Positions 1-5,070 of a stretch of DNA of 5,070 nucleotides are shown piece by piece. The position numbers and the translations under genes are program-made. Below the pieces are notes generated by a model, which saw only the letters and a program-made list of their open reading frames with translations, did not search any database and had not been told where the DNA came from. The stretch is from Flavobacteriales bacterium UBA5692. Its GTDB lineage: Bacteria; Bacteroidota; Bacteroidia; Flavobacteriales_D; Sanyastnellaceae. Every line of letters begins with the position of its first letter. The first letter of the stretch is position 1. Where the stretch lies: assembly GCA_002420235.1 (NCBI GenBank), contig DIHQ01000043.1, positions 1 through 5,070 on the forward strand, read 5' to 3'.

Positions 1-193
1 AGTCCTCTGCCCACTTATGCACCTCCGCTCCGTAATGAAGCTGTGTAGCTTTTTTCCCCCACCAGTCGCCCGACCCTTGCCACGCGCCTTCAATGCGACG
101 GTCGATTTCACCCCAAATCCACAAAGCTCCAAGTAAAACCAACCCGCCGGCAAAGGCTAGTTTGATTCGCCGCGAAGGTGAAATGATGTTCAA
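1..193 (-). CDS. Hypothetical membrane-anchored protein, N-terminal part, TTG start, cut by window edge
   Basis: Read on the minus strand, a frame opens at a TTG codon (191-193) and stays open to the left edge, giving 64 residues. It begins MNIISPSRRIKLAFAGG if TTG is read as Met. A basic stretch (R8, R9, K11) precedes one hydrophobic segment (about residues 12-28, ending LWIW). This suggests a single N-terminal membrane anchor or an uncleaved signal, with the remainder outside the cytoplasm. The part after it is rich in Trp and charged residues (WGEIDRRIEGAW, then GDWWGKK) and looks amphipathic. The TTG overlaps the TGA stop of the DUF554 gene as TTGA, the type of overlap seen in translationally coupled operons. 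No ATG lies in frame nearby; an upstream GTG at 227-229 is the alternative start. I do not recognise a family. The codon use and protein-like composition make it a likely real gene, but most of it lies outside the window. Confidence 0.6.
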   Translation of the reverse strand, partial: MNIISPSRRIKLAFAGGLVLLGALWIWGEIDRRIEGAWQGSGDWWGKKATQLHYGAEVHKWAED

Positions 194-882
194 GGCAAGA
201 GAAGTTGGGGAAGCCCGGTTTCTAGCCACAGTGCCACAGGCTGAAACAGGGGAATAAAGGCAAAGGCCGGCACAAAGTTGAGCAAGGGAAACGAGCGTAT
301 CTTCAACAGGTCCAGTCCTAAAGCCAATAGCAATATTCCGCCGAGACCTGTGAGGTCCGCTATGAGTGTGTCTGACCAAGCCGCTCCCCACAGGGCGAAG
401 GATGTGGTGAGGCCACCTTGGATGAGCAGCAGAGCTGGGGCCGCAAGCAAAACGCCGCGTCCTAGTGCCGCGGCGAGAAAGGCCGAACTAATCAAATCCA
501 TGGACCCTTTGATAAATAGAACCGTTGCATCGCCATTGAGACCATCTTGCATGCAACCGATTAGAGTCATAGCGCCCACACAAAACAGCAAAACCGACTG
601 CACCAGTGCTTTGCCCGTTCCTTTACCAAGGCGGGCGGTGGCTACTTTCAAACGTTCGTCCAATCGCAAACCTTTCCCAACAACGACACCGGCAATAATT
701 GACAGGAAAACGGCAAAGACGTTGACGACTTCCAAGCTCATAGCAACGCCAATTCCGAGGGTGAAAAGCCCAAGAGCTTGGAAGATTATAGTTTGCAATC
801 CGTCGCTTAGCCGCTTGCCCAAGATCAATCCTGCACTAGCACCGAGGGCTACCGTTACTGTATTAAACACCGTTCCAACCAT
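190..882 (-). CDS. DUF554 family integral membrane protein
   Basis: The product is 230 residues, almost entirely hydrophobic, and fits the DUF554 (YdfK-like) family in length and pattern. What can be seen: an N-terminal G-x-x-x-N stretch (MVGTVFNTVTVALGASAG), a glycine-rich second segment, a short charged cytoplasmic loop (GLRLDERLKV, about residues 71-80), and the family-like core F-C-V-G-A-M-T-L-I-G-C-MQDGLNGD (about 100-118). This is followed by IKGSMDLISS (134-143), a QGG motif (155-157), a TGLGGILLLALGLDLL segment (178-203) and N212 close to a PAFAF motif. I count about six to seven membrane spans. The biochemical function is not established for the family; a transport role is only a guess. 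The gene is divergent from tgt and apparently leads a leftward operon, because the next gene's start overlaps its stop. The ATG at 880-882 is the only sensible start, preceded by GGAGT, which sits too close to be a good ribosome binding site. Confidence 0.9.
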   Translation of the reverse strand: MVGTVFNTVTVALGASAGLILGKRLSDGLQTIIFQALGLFTLGIGVAMSLEVVNVFAVFLSIIAGVVVGKGLRLDERLKVATARLGKGTGKALVQSVLLFCVGAMTLIGCMQDGLNGDATVLFIKGSMDLISSAFLAAALGRGVLLAAPALLLIQGGLTTSFALWGAAWSDTLIADLTGLGGILLLALGLDLLKIRSFPLLNFVPAFAFIPLFQPVALWLETGLPQLLLP

Positions 883-892
883 ACTCCGAAGT

Positions 893-900
893 TACATTTG
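893..900 (+). promoter_or_regulatory. tgt: Bacteroidota -7 promoter box (TACATTTG) for tgt
   Basis: TACATTTG matches the Bacteroidota sigma-ABfr -7 consensus TAnnTTTG exactly. It lies in the 36-base gap between the divergent DUF554 and tgt genes, oriented toward tgt. Transcription would begin near 905-907, giving a leader of about 12-14 bases before the ATG at 919. The expected -33 TTTG is poor: only GTT at 872-874 stands at about the right distance. The box also bears on the start codon, because the alternative TTG at 898-900 would lie inside the promoter element and upstream of the transcript. Confidence 0.5.
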
Positions 901-918
901 CACCAATTACTAAGCGTC

Positions 919-2058
919 ATGGCAGCCCTGAACTTTCAAATCGACGGTAAGGATACCGAGTCCAAAGCACGTGCTGGCAGCATTACAACGGATCATGGGA
1001 CAGTCGAGACTCCCATTTTCATGCCAGTTGGAACAGCGGGTACAGTCAAGGCCGTTCCTCAGAGGGATTTGAGCGATGACATCCGCGCCCAAATTATTTT
1101 AGGCAATACGTATCATTTGTATCTACGGCCAGGAACTGAAGTGCTAAAGACTGCGGGCGGGTTGCACAAGTTCATGGATTGGAAGCGCCCGATTTTGACC
1201 GATAGCGGCGGCTATCAAGTATTCAGCTTGTCCAATAGGCGAAAAATCACCGAGGAAGGCGTGACTTTCAGCAGCCATATTGATGGCAGTAAGCACCTCT
1301 TTAGCCCGGAGACGTCAATGGATATTCAACGTAGCATAGGTGCAGATATCATCATGGCGTTTGATGAGTGCCCTCCGTATCCGAGCGATTATGATTATGC
1401 CCGTGAATCCATGGACCGGACGCACCGGTGGTTGGAACGTTGCACAGCTTATCTCAAGGCCACACCGGCAAAATATGGATTTGACCAGAATTTGTTTCCA
1501 ATCGTGCAGGGCTCAACGTACAAAGATTTGCGCCTTGCCTCCGCAGAAGCTATCGCCGAATATGGAGCTGTTGGTAATGCAATCGGCGGTTTAAGCGTAG
1601 GCGAACCGGCTGATGAAATGTACGCTATGACGGAAGTCGTTTGCGATACACTGCCCGAGGACAAGCCGCGGTATCTGATGGGAGTTGGAACTCCGGAAAA
1701 TTTATTGGAAAATATGGCGTTGGGAGTGGATATGTTCGATTGCGTCATGCCGACTCGAAATGCCCGTCATGGCTTGCTGTTTACGTGGAATGGTACACTG
1801 AATATGAAAAATAAAAAATGGTCCAACGACCACAGCCCACTTGATTCTCAAGGTACGTCGCCGGTCGACGCCCAGTATTCTAAGGCTTACGTTCGGCATT
1901 TGCTCAAGGCGAATGAATACCTCGCTTTGTACATCTGTAGCGTCCACAATTTGGCCTTTTACCTCGAACTCGCTCGACAGGCGAGGGCGCACATTTTGAC
2001 CGGTGATTTTACTGAGTGGAAAAATGCTGTCGTACCAAAATTGAATCAACGTATCTGA
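919..2058 (+). CDS. tgt: tRNA-guanine (queuine/preQ1) transglycosylase
   Basis: Tgt swaps guanine 34 in the anticodon of GUN tRNAs (Asp, Asn, His, Tyr) for preQ1, a step in queuosine synthesis; it is a cytoplasmic (beta/alpha)8-barrel enzyme. With the ATG at 919 the protein is 379 residues, normal for bacterial Tgt. Visible motifs: ETPIFMPVGT (30-39), TDSGGYQV (94-101) with catalytic D95, MAFDEC (146-151) with substrate-binding D149, IVQGS with Q197, GGLSVGE (223-229), and DMFDCVMPTR (271-280) with the likely nucleophile D274. The zinc site is altered. Aligned with the Zymomonas enzyme, the three Cys positions are about G312, S314 and D317, while the histidine is kept (H343 in SVHN). As I recall, this is typical of Bacteroidota Tgt. 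I chose ATG 919 over the upstream TTG (898) because the promoter box overlaps that TTG. The LptF/LptG-type gene follows after 5 bases. Confidence 0.96.
   Translation: MAALNFQIDGKDTESKARAGSITTDHGTVETPIFMPVGTAGTVKAVPQRDLSDDIRAQIILGNTYHLYLRPGTEVLKTAGGLHKFMDWKRPILTDSGGYQVFSLSNRRKITEEGVTFSSHIDGSKHLFSPETSMDIQRSIGADIIMAFDECPPYPSDYDYARESMDRTHRWLERCTAYLKATPAKYGFDQNLFPIVQGSTYKDLRLASAEAIAEYGAVGNAIGGLSVGEPADEMYAMTEVVCDTLPEDKPRYLMGVGTPENLLENMALGVDMFDCVMPTRNARHGLLFTWNGTLNMKNKKWSNDHSPLDSQGTSPVDAQYSKAYVRHLLKANEYLALYICSVHNLAFYLELARQARAHILTGDFTEWKNAVVPKLNQRI
937..966 (-). promoter_or_regulatory. Candidate Bacteroidota-type promoter for the DUF554 gene, inside the start of tgt
   Basis: On the minus strand, TTTG (complement of 963-966) is followed after 18 bases by TCGATTTG (complement of 937-944). 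This matches the Bacteroidota consensus TTTG / TAnnTTTG in all but one base, with acceptable spacing. Initiation would fall near 930, giving a leader of about 48 bases before the DUF554 ATG. The site lies wholly inside tgt codons, and short motifs of this kind occur by chance, so the call is tentative. Confidence 0.3.
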
Positions 2059-2063
2059 CCGTT

Positions 2064-3185
2064 ATGCGCCTTTTTCGTCTTCAACGCATCGACCGCTACA
2101 TCGCTAAGAAATTCTTGACAACATTCTTTGTCATGATTGCGGTATTCTGCGTTGTCGCTGTGGTCTTTGATCTCATGGAAAATATCGGCCGGTTAATCGC
2201 TAACCGGGCGCCGCTAGGCGCCACCATCCTCTACTACTTAAGCTTCTGCTTTCATTTTGGTAATCTGCTCAGTGGGTTCATTGTTTTTCTCACGATTATT
2301 TGGTTTACCAGCCGAATGGCGCAAAACACTGAAATTGTGGCGATTCTAAGTTCGGGTATGAGCTTTACGCGACTCATGCGACCGTACTTCCTTGCGGCGA
2401 CAATATTGGTCACGTTTTCGTTAATCGTTTCCCATTTCATTCTCCCTATGGCCAACGAGGGAAAAGTGGACTTTGAGGTGCAACACGTGCACGTCAATTT
2501 TCACATCAGTGACCAGCACATGTACCGCGAAATCACTCCCGGGGTTGTAGCATATTTTCGCTCCATCACCGTCGATCGAAAAACTGGATATCGCTTTCAG
2601 CTCGAACGGTGGGGCGATAATGGAAAATTGGAACAACGTATCCTCGCGGCCAAAGCGACCTGGCTCGAAAGGGATAGTTTGTGGCGGCTTGTGAATGCCC
2701 GTATTCGAGACATTGCACCGAACGGTGAGGAACGTCTTCGCTTCGTTACCCGTCATGATACGGCTATCGACATGCGCATTAGTGATTTTGGGCAGCGGGC
2801 TGTGATGATATCTACCTTGACTTCGCCATTACTAGACGATTACATCGAGCTCGAGACCAAGCGAGGAGCGAAGGTGGCAATGCTCAAGTTGGAGCGATTC
2901 AGCCGCACGGCCAATCCATTTTCCATTTATGTTTTGATGGTGATTGGAGTGGGCATTTCCGCACGGAAGCTGCGGGGCGGTGTGGGTTTTCACCTCTTTT
3001 TAGCCGTGGTAACTGGCTTTCTATTCGTATTTGCGTCAAAAATTATAACGGTGTATGCTGCTTCTGTGGTGCTTCCACCTGATGCATGGATTTCGACCGA
3101 TAACTGGTTGCGTCTGGCGGCTTGGTTACCCAATTTGATTTTTGCTGGGCTAGGCGGTTTGATTTGCTGGAAGGCGCCGAAGTAA
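2064..3185 (+). CDS. LptF/LptG family lipopolysaccharide export permease
   Basis: This is an inner-membrane permease subunit of the Lpt transporter, which with ATPase LptB and LptC extracts LPS from the inner membrane and feeds it to the periplasmic bridge. From the ATG at 2064 it is 373 residues. The N-terminus RIDRYIAKKFLTTFF and the segment NTEIVAILSSGMSFTRLMRP (88-107) are characteristic of the YjgP/YjgQ family. Predicted layout: membrane spans at about 18-38, 52-82 (probably covering two crossings) and 107-128; a periplasmic beta-rich (jellyroll-like) domain at about 130-270; then three spans at about 285-302, 308-333 and 350-369. An in-frame ATG at 2016 lies inside tgt and gives an atypical extension (MEKCCRTK), so it is rejected. 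The sequence alone does not decide between LptF and LptG, since Bacteroidota usually carry two such proteins. No Shine-Dalgarno is visible, and transcription is probably shared with tgt. Confidence 0.93.
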   Translation: MRLFRLQRIDRYIAKKFLTTFFVMIAVFCVVAVVFDLMENIGRLIANRAPLGATILYYLSFCFHFGNLLSGFIVFLTIIWFTSRMAQNTEIVAILSSGMSFTRLMRPYFLAATILVTFSLIVSHFILPMANEGKVDFEVQHVHVNFHISDQHMYREITPGVVAYFRSITVDRKTGYRFQLERWGDNGKLEQRILAAKATWLERDSLWRLVNARIRDIAPNGEERLRFVTRHDTAIDMRISDFGQRAVMISTLTSPLLDDYIELETKRGAKVAMLKLERFSRTANPFSIYVLMVIGVGISARKLRGGVGFHLFLAVVTGFLFVFASKIITVYAASVVLPPDAWISTDNWLRLAAWLPNLIFAGLGGLICWKAPK

Positions 3186-3229
3186 GGCTATCGTTGCGCT
3201 CGTGACGCATGTGCGACCCAGCCTTTTTT
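3184..3229 (+). terminator. Possible intrinsic terminator after the LptF/LptG gene
   Basis: AAGGCT (3184-3189) pairs perfectly with AGCCTT (3220-3225), and six T residues fill 3224-3229. The 30-base interior can fold further, with TGCG (3195-3198) against CGCA (3206-3209) and TCG against CGA outside it. The arrangement is right for ending the rightward tgt-permease transcript. The stem begins in the permease stop codon, and the rest lies inside the end of the convergent ispE. The long loop makes it weaker than a classical terminator. No comparable T-run serves the leftward ispE transcript. Confidence 0.4.
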
Positions 3230-4024
3230 ATGAGCAGCGGAGCACGCATTTAGTGCCAACTCTTCTGAAGAAAATAAGCCAAAACAAGCGCTCCCTGTCC
3301 CGGTCATTTGGCTGTAAAGCGCGCCGTGAGATTGGAGCAATTCTCGGACCTGTCTAATCGTAGGATGGCTGACTTCCATGACTGACTGAAAGTCGTTCCG
3401 CAGGATTAGGTGCCATTCAGAAAGCGGCGTTTTGGCAAGCGCATGAAAGTCGGACTCACTTGGCTGGGGAACAATCCCTTGGAAAGCCTCTCGGGTGCTG
3501 ACATGAATGCCCGGGTGGGCGACTGCGATAAAGGTCTCAGGTGAAAAATTAAAATCCCAAGATTCGAGGTGTTCGCCCCGTCCAGAGACCAAAGCCGGTT
3601 CAGCACGCCAGAAAAATGGACAATCGGAACCAAGCTCTGCCGCCAATGACTCACCTTCTTCATCGGTCATTTTCAAATCGTACAATTCATTGAGCAAACG
3701 AAGCATACACGTGCCATCGGAACTCCCGCCTCCCAGACCTGCTCCCATAGGAATGACCTTATGCAGATGCGCGGTTACGCCACTAATGCTGTAGCGCTGA
3801 CGAAGCAAATCGTAAGTCCTTCTGACCAGGTTCGAAGTGGGATCGCCGTCAATAACCAGCCCTGTAAGATGCAAATCCAAGCCTTCACTATTTGAGTGGT
3901 GCACCTCCAAAATATCACTCCATCCGATTGGCCAGAAGACGCTTTTTAAGTCGTGAAATCCGTCCGGCCTTATGCCGGCGACAAAAAGGCCCAAGTTGAT
4001 TTTGGCGGGAGCAAATCCAATCAT
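3188..4024 (-). CDS. ispE: 4-diphosphocytidyl-2-C-methyl-D-erythritol kinase
   Basis: IspE phosphorylates CDP-ME at the 2-hydroxyl using ATP, the fourth step of the MEP pathway to isopentenyl diphosphate, in the cytoplasm. The 278-residue product is a GHMP kinase of normal length. Motif 1 is PAKINLGL (6-13) with substrate-contacting K8. Next come RPDGFHDLKSVFWPI (19-33), motif 2 PMGAGLGGGSSD (92-103) as the ATP phosphate loop, the catalytic aspartate D134 in GSDCPFF (132-138), and motif 3 MTGTGSACFG (240-249). All expected catalytic residues are present. The ATG at 4022-4024 places motif 1 correctly and lies 4 bases after the era stop, so the two genes are very likely co-transcribed. No convincing Shine-Dalgarno precedes it; a GAG and GAAG lie nearby. 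The gene ends 2 bases from the convergent permease gene, so the two transcripts may overlap at their 3' ends. Confidence 0.97.
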   Translation of the reverse strand: MIGFAPAKINLGLFVAGIRPDGFHDLKSVFWPIGWSDILEVHHSNSEGLDLHLTGLVIDGDPTSNLVRRTYDLLRQRYSISGVTAHLHKVIPMGAGLGGGSSDGTCMLRLLNELYDLKMTDEEGESLAAELGSDCPFFWRAEPALVSGRGEHLESWDFNFSPETFIAVAHPGIHVSTREAFQGIVPQPSESDFHALAKTPLSEWHLILRNDFQSVMEVSHPTIRQVRELLQSHGALYSQMTGTGSACFGLFSSEELALNACSAAHKKGWVAHASRAQR

Positions 4025-4028
4025 GACT

Positions 4029-4928
4029 TCACTCGATATACCCGAGGCGCTTCAATTTGCGCTCGTCATCCCGCCAATCTTTGTCTACTTTGACATATAA
4101 ATCCAAGAACACACGCTGACCAATGAATTTTTCGATGTCCCGACGGGCATCGGTTCCAACGCGTTTGATCATGCTGCCACCTTTACCAATGACAATCTGC
4201 TTTTGGCTCTCTCGCGCGACACGAATATCGGCTCGGATTTTCACGATGCTGTTCTCTACCACATAAGCGTTCACCACAACTTCGCATGAGTAAGGAATCT
4301 CTTGCTTAAAGTGAGTGAGTATTTTTTCCCTGATAATCTCTGAAATGAAAAACCGCATTGGCTTGTTTGTGAGCTCATCTTTGGGGAAGTACGGGGGATT
4401 GACTGGCAAGTGCTCAACGATGCGTTCGAGCAATTGCTCAATGTTGAATCCATGCAGCGCGCTGATTGGAGCGACCGTCGCACGGGGAATTTTTTCTTGC
4501 CAGTAGGTGAGACGGCTCGCGACGTACCCTTGATCGGCTAAGTCAATCTTATTGACCAATACAAATACCGGGATTTTCATATTTGCGATTTTGGCGAAGG
4601 TCTCTGGGTGCGCCAAATCGTCCTCGTTGATATCCGTTACCAGTAAGATGAGATCGGCATCCTGCAGGGCCGTTCGAACAAACTTCATCATACCTTCTTG
4701 CAGTTTGTATGCTGGATCCAACACCCCGGGTGTATCGCTGTAAACGATTTGCCAATTGGGCTCATTAACGAGTCCCATGATTCGGTGCCGCGTGGTTTGC
4801 GCCTTTTTGTTGATGATGCTCAGTCGTTCGCCGACCAATTGATTCATCAGAGTGCTTTTGCCCACATTTGGTGAGCCAATGATATTCACAAATCCAGCGC
4901 GGTGAGGCGTTTCTTTTTTCGTTGACAT
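4029..4928 (-). CDS. era: GTPase Era, 30S ribosome assembly factor
   Basis: Era is an essential GTPase that binds the 3' end of 16S rRNA and helps mature the 30S subunit; it may associate peripherally with the membrane. The product is 299 residues, the usual length. The GTPase domain shows G1 GSPNVGKS (18-25), switch-I threonines in KAQTTRHRI (42-50), G3 DTPG (65-68), G4 NKID (126-129) and G5 SAL (156-158). A hinge follows at about 175-190, then a C-terminal KH RNA-binding domain with GKGG (248-251) in the stretch IVIGKGGSMIKRVG and a normal end at RLGYIE. The start ATG (4926-4928) gives the short N-terminus typical of the family before HRAGFVNIIG. It is the first gene of a probable era-ispE unit. 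Its promoter was not identified; the upstream 142 bases contain no good leftward TAnnTTTG box. Confidence 0.97.
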   Translation of the reverse strand: MSTKKETPHRAGFVNIIGSPNVGKSTLMNQLVGERLSIINKKAQTTRHRIMGLVNEPNWQIVYSDTPGVLDPAYKLQEGMMKFVRTALQDADLILLVTDINEDDLAHPETFAKIANMKIPVFVLVNKIDLADQGYVASRLTYWQEKIPRATVAPISALHGFNIEQLLERIVEHLPVNPPYFPKDELTNKPMRFFISEIIREKILTHFKQEIPYSCEVVVNAYVVENSIVKIRADIRVARESQKQIVIGKGGSMIKRVGTDARRDIEKFIGQRVFLDLYVKVDKDWRDDERKLKRLGYIE

Positions 4929-4987
4929 GAAGATTATTCAGAAACTGCGCCGTGAAGGTACGGCCCGTAAAACTTGTGTGGAATGCA

Positions 4988-5018
4988 TTTGGCAAAATGG
5001 AACTTGGGTGTATATTTA
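4988..5018 (+). promoter_or_regulatory. Candidate rightward Bacteroidota-type promoter
   Basis: TTTG (4988-4991), a 19-base spacer, then TATATTTA (5011-5018) matches TTTG / TAnnTTTG with one mismatch, the final A in place of G. Initiation would fall near 5024. No ATG follows before the window ends, so any gene it serves would start beyond 5070. This is supported by spacing and motif only. Confidence 0.3.
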
Positions 5019-5027
5019 CCATCCTTA

Positions 5028-5044
5028 TTCCGTTAGTTACGGAA
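5028..5044. repeat. Perfect inverted repeat, 6-bp arms, 5-base centre
   Basis: TTCCGT (5028-5033) and ACGGAA (5039-5044) are perfect reverse complements around TAGTT. The repeat lies just downstream of the predicted start point of the candidate rightward promoter. It could be an operator half-site pair for a dimeric regulator or a short hairpin in a leader. No T-run adjoins it on either strand, so it is not a normal intrinsic terminator. A repeat of this size can arise by chance. Confidence 0.4.
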
Positions 5045-5070
5045 GAACATCGCGGGGTGGAGCAGTTGGT

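Noticed and set aside
278..913. A 211-codon open frame on the plus strand
   Set aside because: It lies antisense to the well-supported DUF554 gene. Its product is rich in Pro, Ser, Arg and Lys with no fold-like pattern, as expected of the complement of a hydrophobic membrane-protein gene.
898..918. A 7-residue N-terminal extension of Tgt from TTG
   Set aside because: The TTG is part of a perfect -7 promoter box, and ATG 919 gives the normal Tgt N-terminus.
883..918. A preQ1 riboswitch ahead of tgt
   Set aside because: The gap is only 36 bases, the predicted leader is about 12-14 bases, and no pseudoknot-forming sequence is visible.
2016..2063. A longer N-terminus for the LptF/LptG permease from an ATG inside tgt
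   Set aside because: It would overlap tgt by 43 bases and add a Cys- and Lys-containing extension unlike the family. The ATG at 2064 gives the usual start just before RLQRIDRYIAKKF.
3507..3794. An open frame on the plus strand across ispE
   Set aside because: It is antisense to IspE, whose GHMP kinase motifs are all intact, and its product shows no recognisable motif.
4765..5022. A minus-strand open frame overlapping the start of era
   Set aside because: It mostly overlaps the Era G1-G2 coding region in another frame, and its translation shows no domain or plausible codon pattern.
1..5070. Mobile elements, CRISPR arrays, tRNA or rRNA genes, phage or defence genes
   Set aside because: No terminal repeats, transposase motifs, spaced direct repeats or RNA gene signatures were seen. 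Nearly all of the window is accounted for by intact housekeeping genes.

Overview
The window looks like ordinary chromosomal housekeeping DNA from a member of the Bacteroidota, with roughly balanced GC content. The evidence for this lineage is fourfold. The tRNA-guanine transglycosylase has the Bacteroidota form, with a TDSGGYQV motif and no zinc-binding cysteines. It is followed directly by an LptF/LptG-type permease, a pairing I recall as common in that phylum. The Era and IspE N-termini resemble Bacteroidota homologues. Ribosome binding sites of the Shine-Dalgarno type are essentially absent, and a perfect TAnnTTTG-type -7 promoter box lies just ahead of tgt. A placement within Flavobacteriia or a relative is possible but is only an impression.

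Layout, left to right: (1) Positions 1-193, minus strand, hold the 5' part of an unrecognised small membrane-anchored protein that runs off the left edge. It appears to start at a TTG codon overlapping the stop codon of the gene before it. (2) Positions 190-882, minus, encode a DUF554 multi-pass membrane protein. (3) A 36-base divergent gap (883-918) carries the tgt promoter box. (4) Positions 919-2058, plus, are tgt, followed after 5 bases by an LptF/LptG family permease (2064-3185). (5) Two bases further on, convergently, ispE ends (3188-4024, minus). It lies 4 bases downstream of era (4029-4928, minus). (6) Positions 4929-5070 are a probable intergenic region upstream of era. It contains a possible rightward promoter and a perfect 6-bp-arm inverted repeat.

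The genes form three transcription units: DUF554 plus the TTG-start gene leftward, tgt plus the permease rightward, and era plus ispE leftward. Their roles are queuosine modification of tRNA (tgt), lipopolysaccharide export to the outer membrane (LptF/LptG), isoprenoid precursor synthesis by the MEP pathway (ispE) and 30S ribosome assembly (era). They share no single pathway.

I found no mobile element, CRISPR array, tRNA, rRNA or novel defence-like system. The points worth a second look are small: the edge gene with a non-ATG start, the cysteine-free Tgt zinc site, promoter signals that decide the tgt start, a terminator-like hairpin nested in the end of ispE, and the inverted repeat at the right edge.
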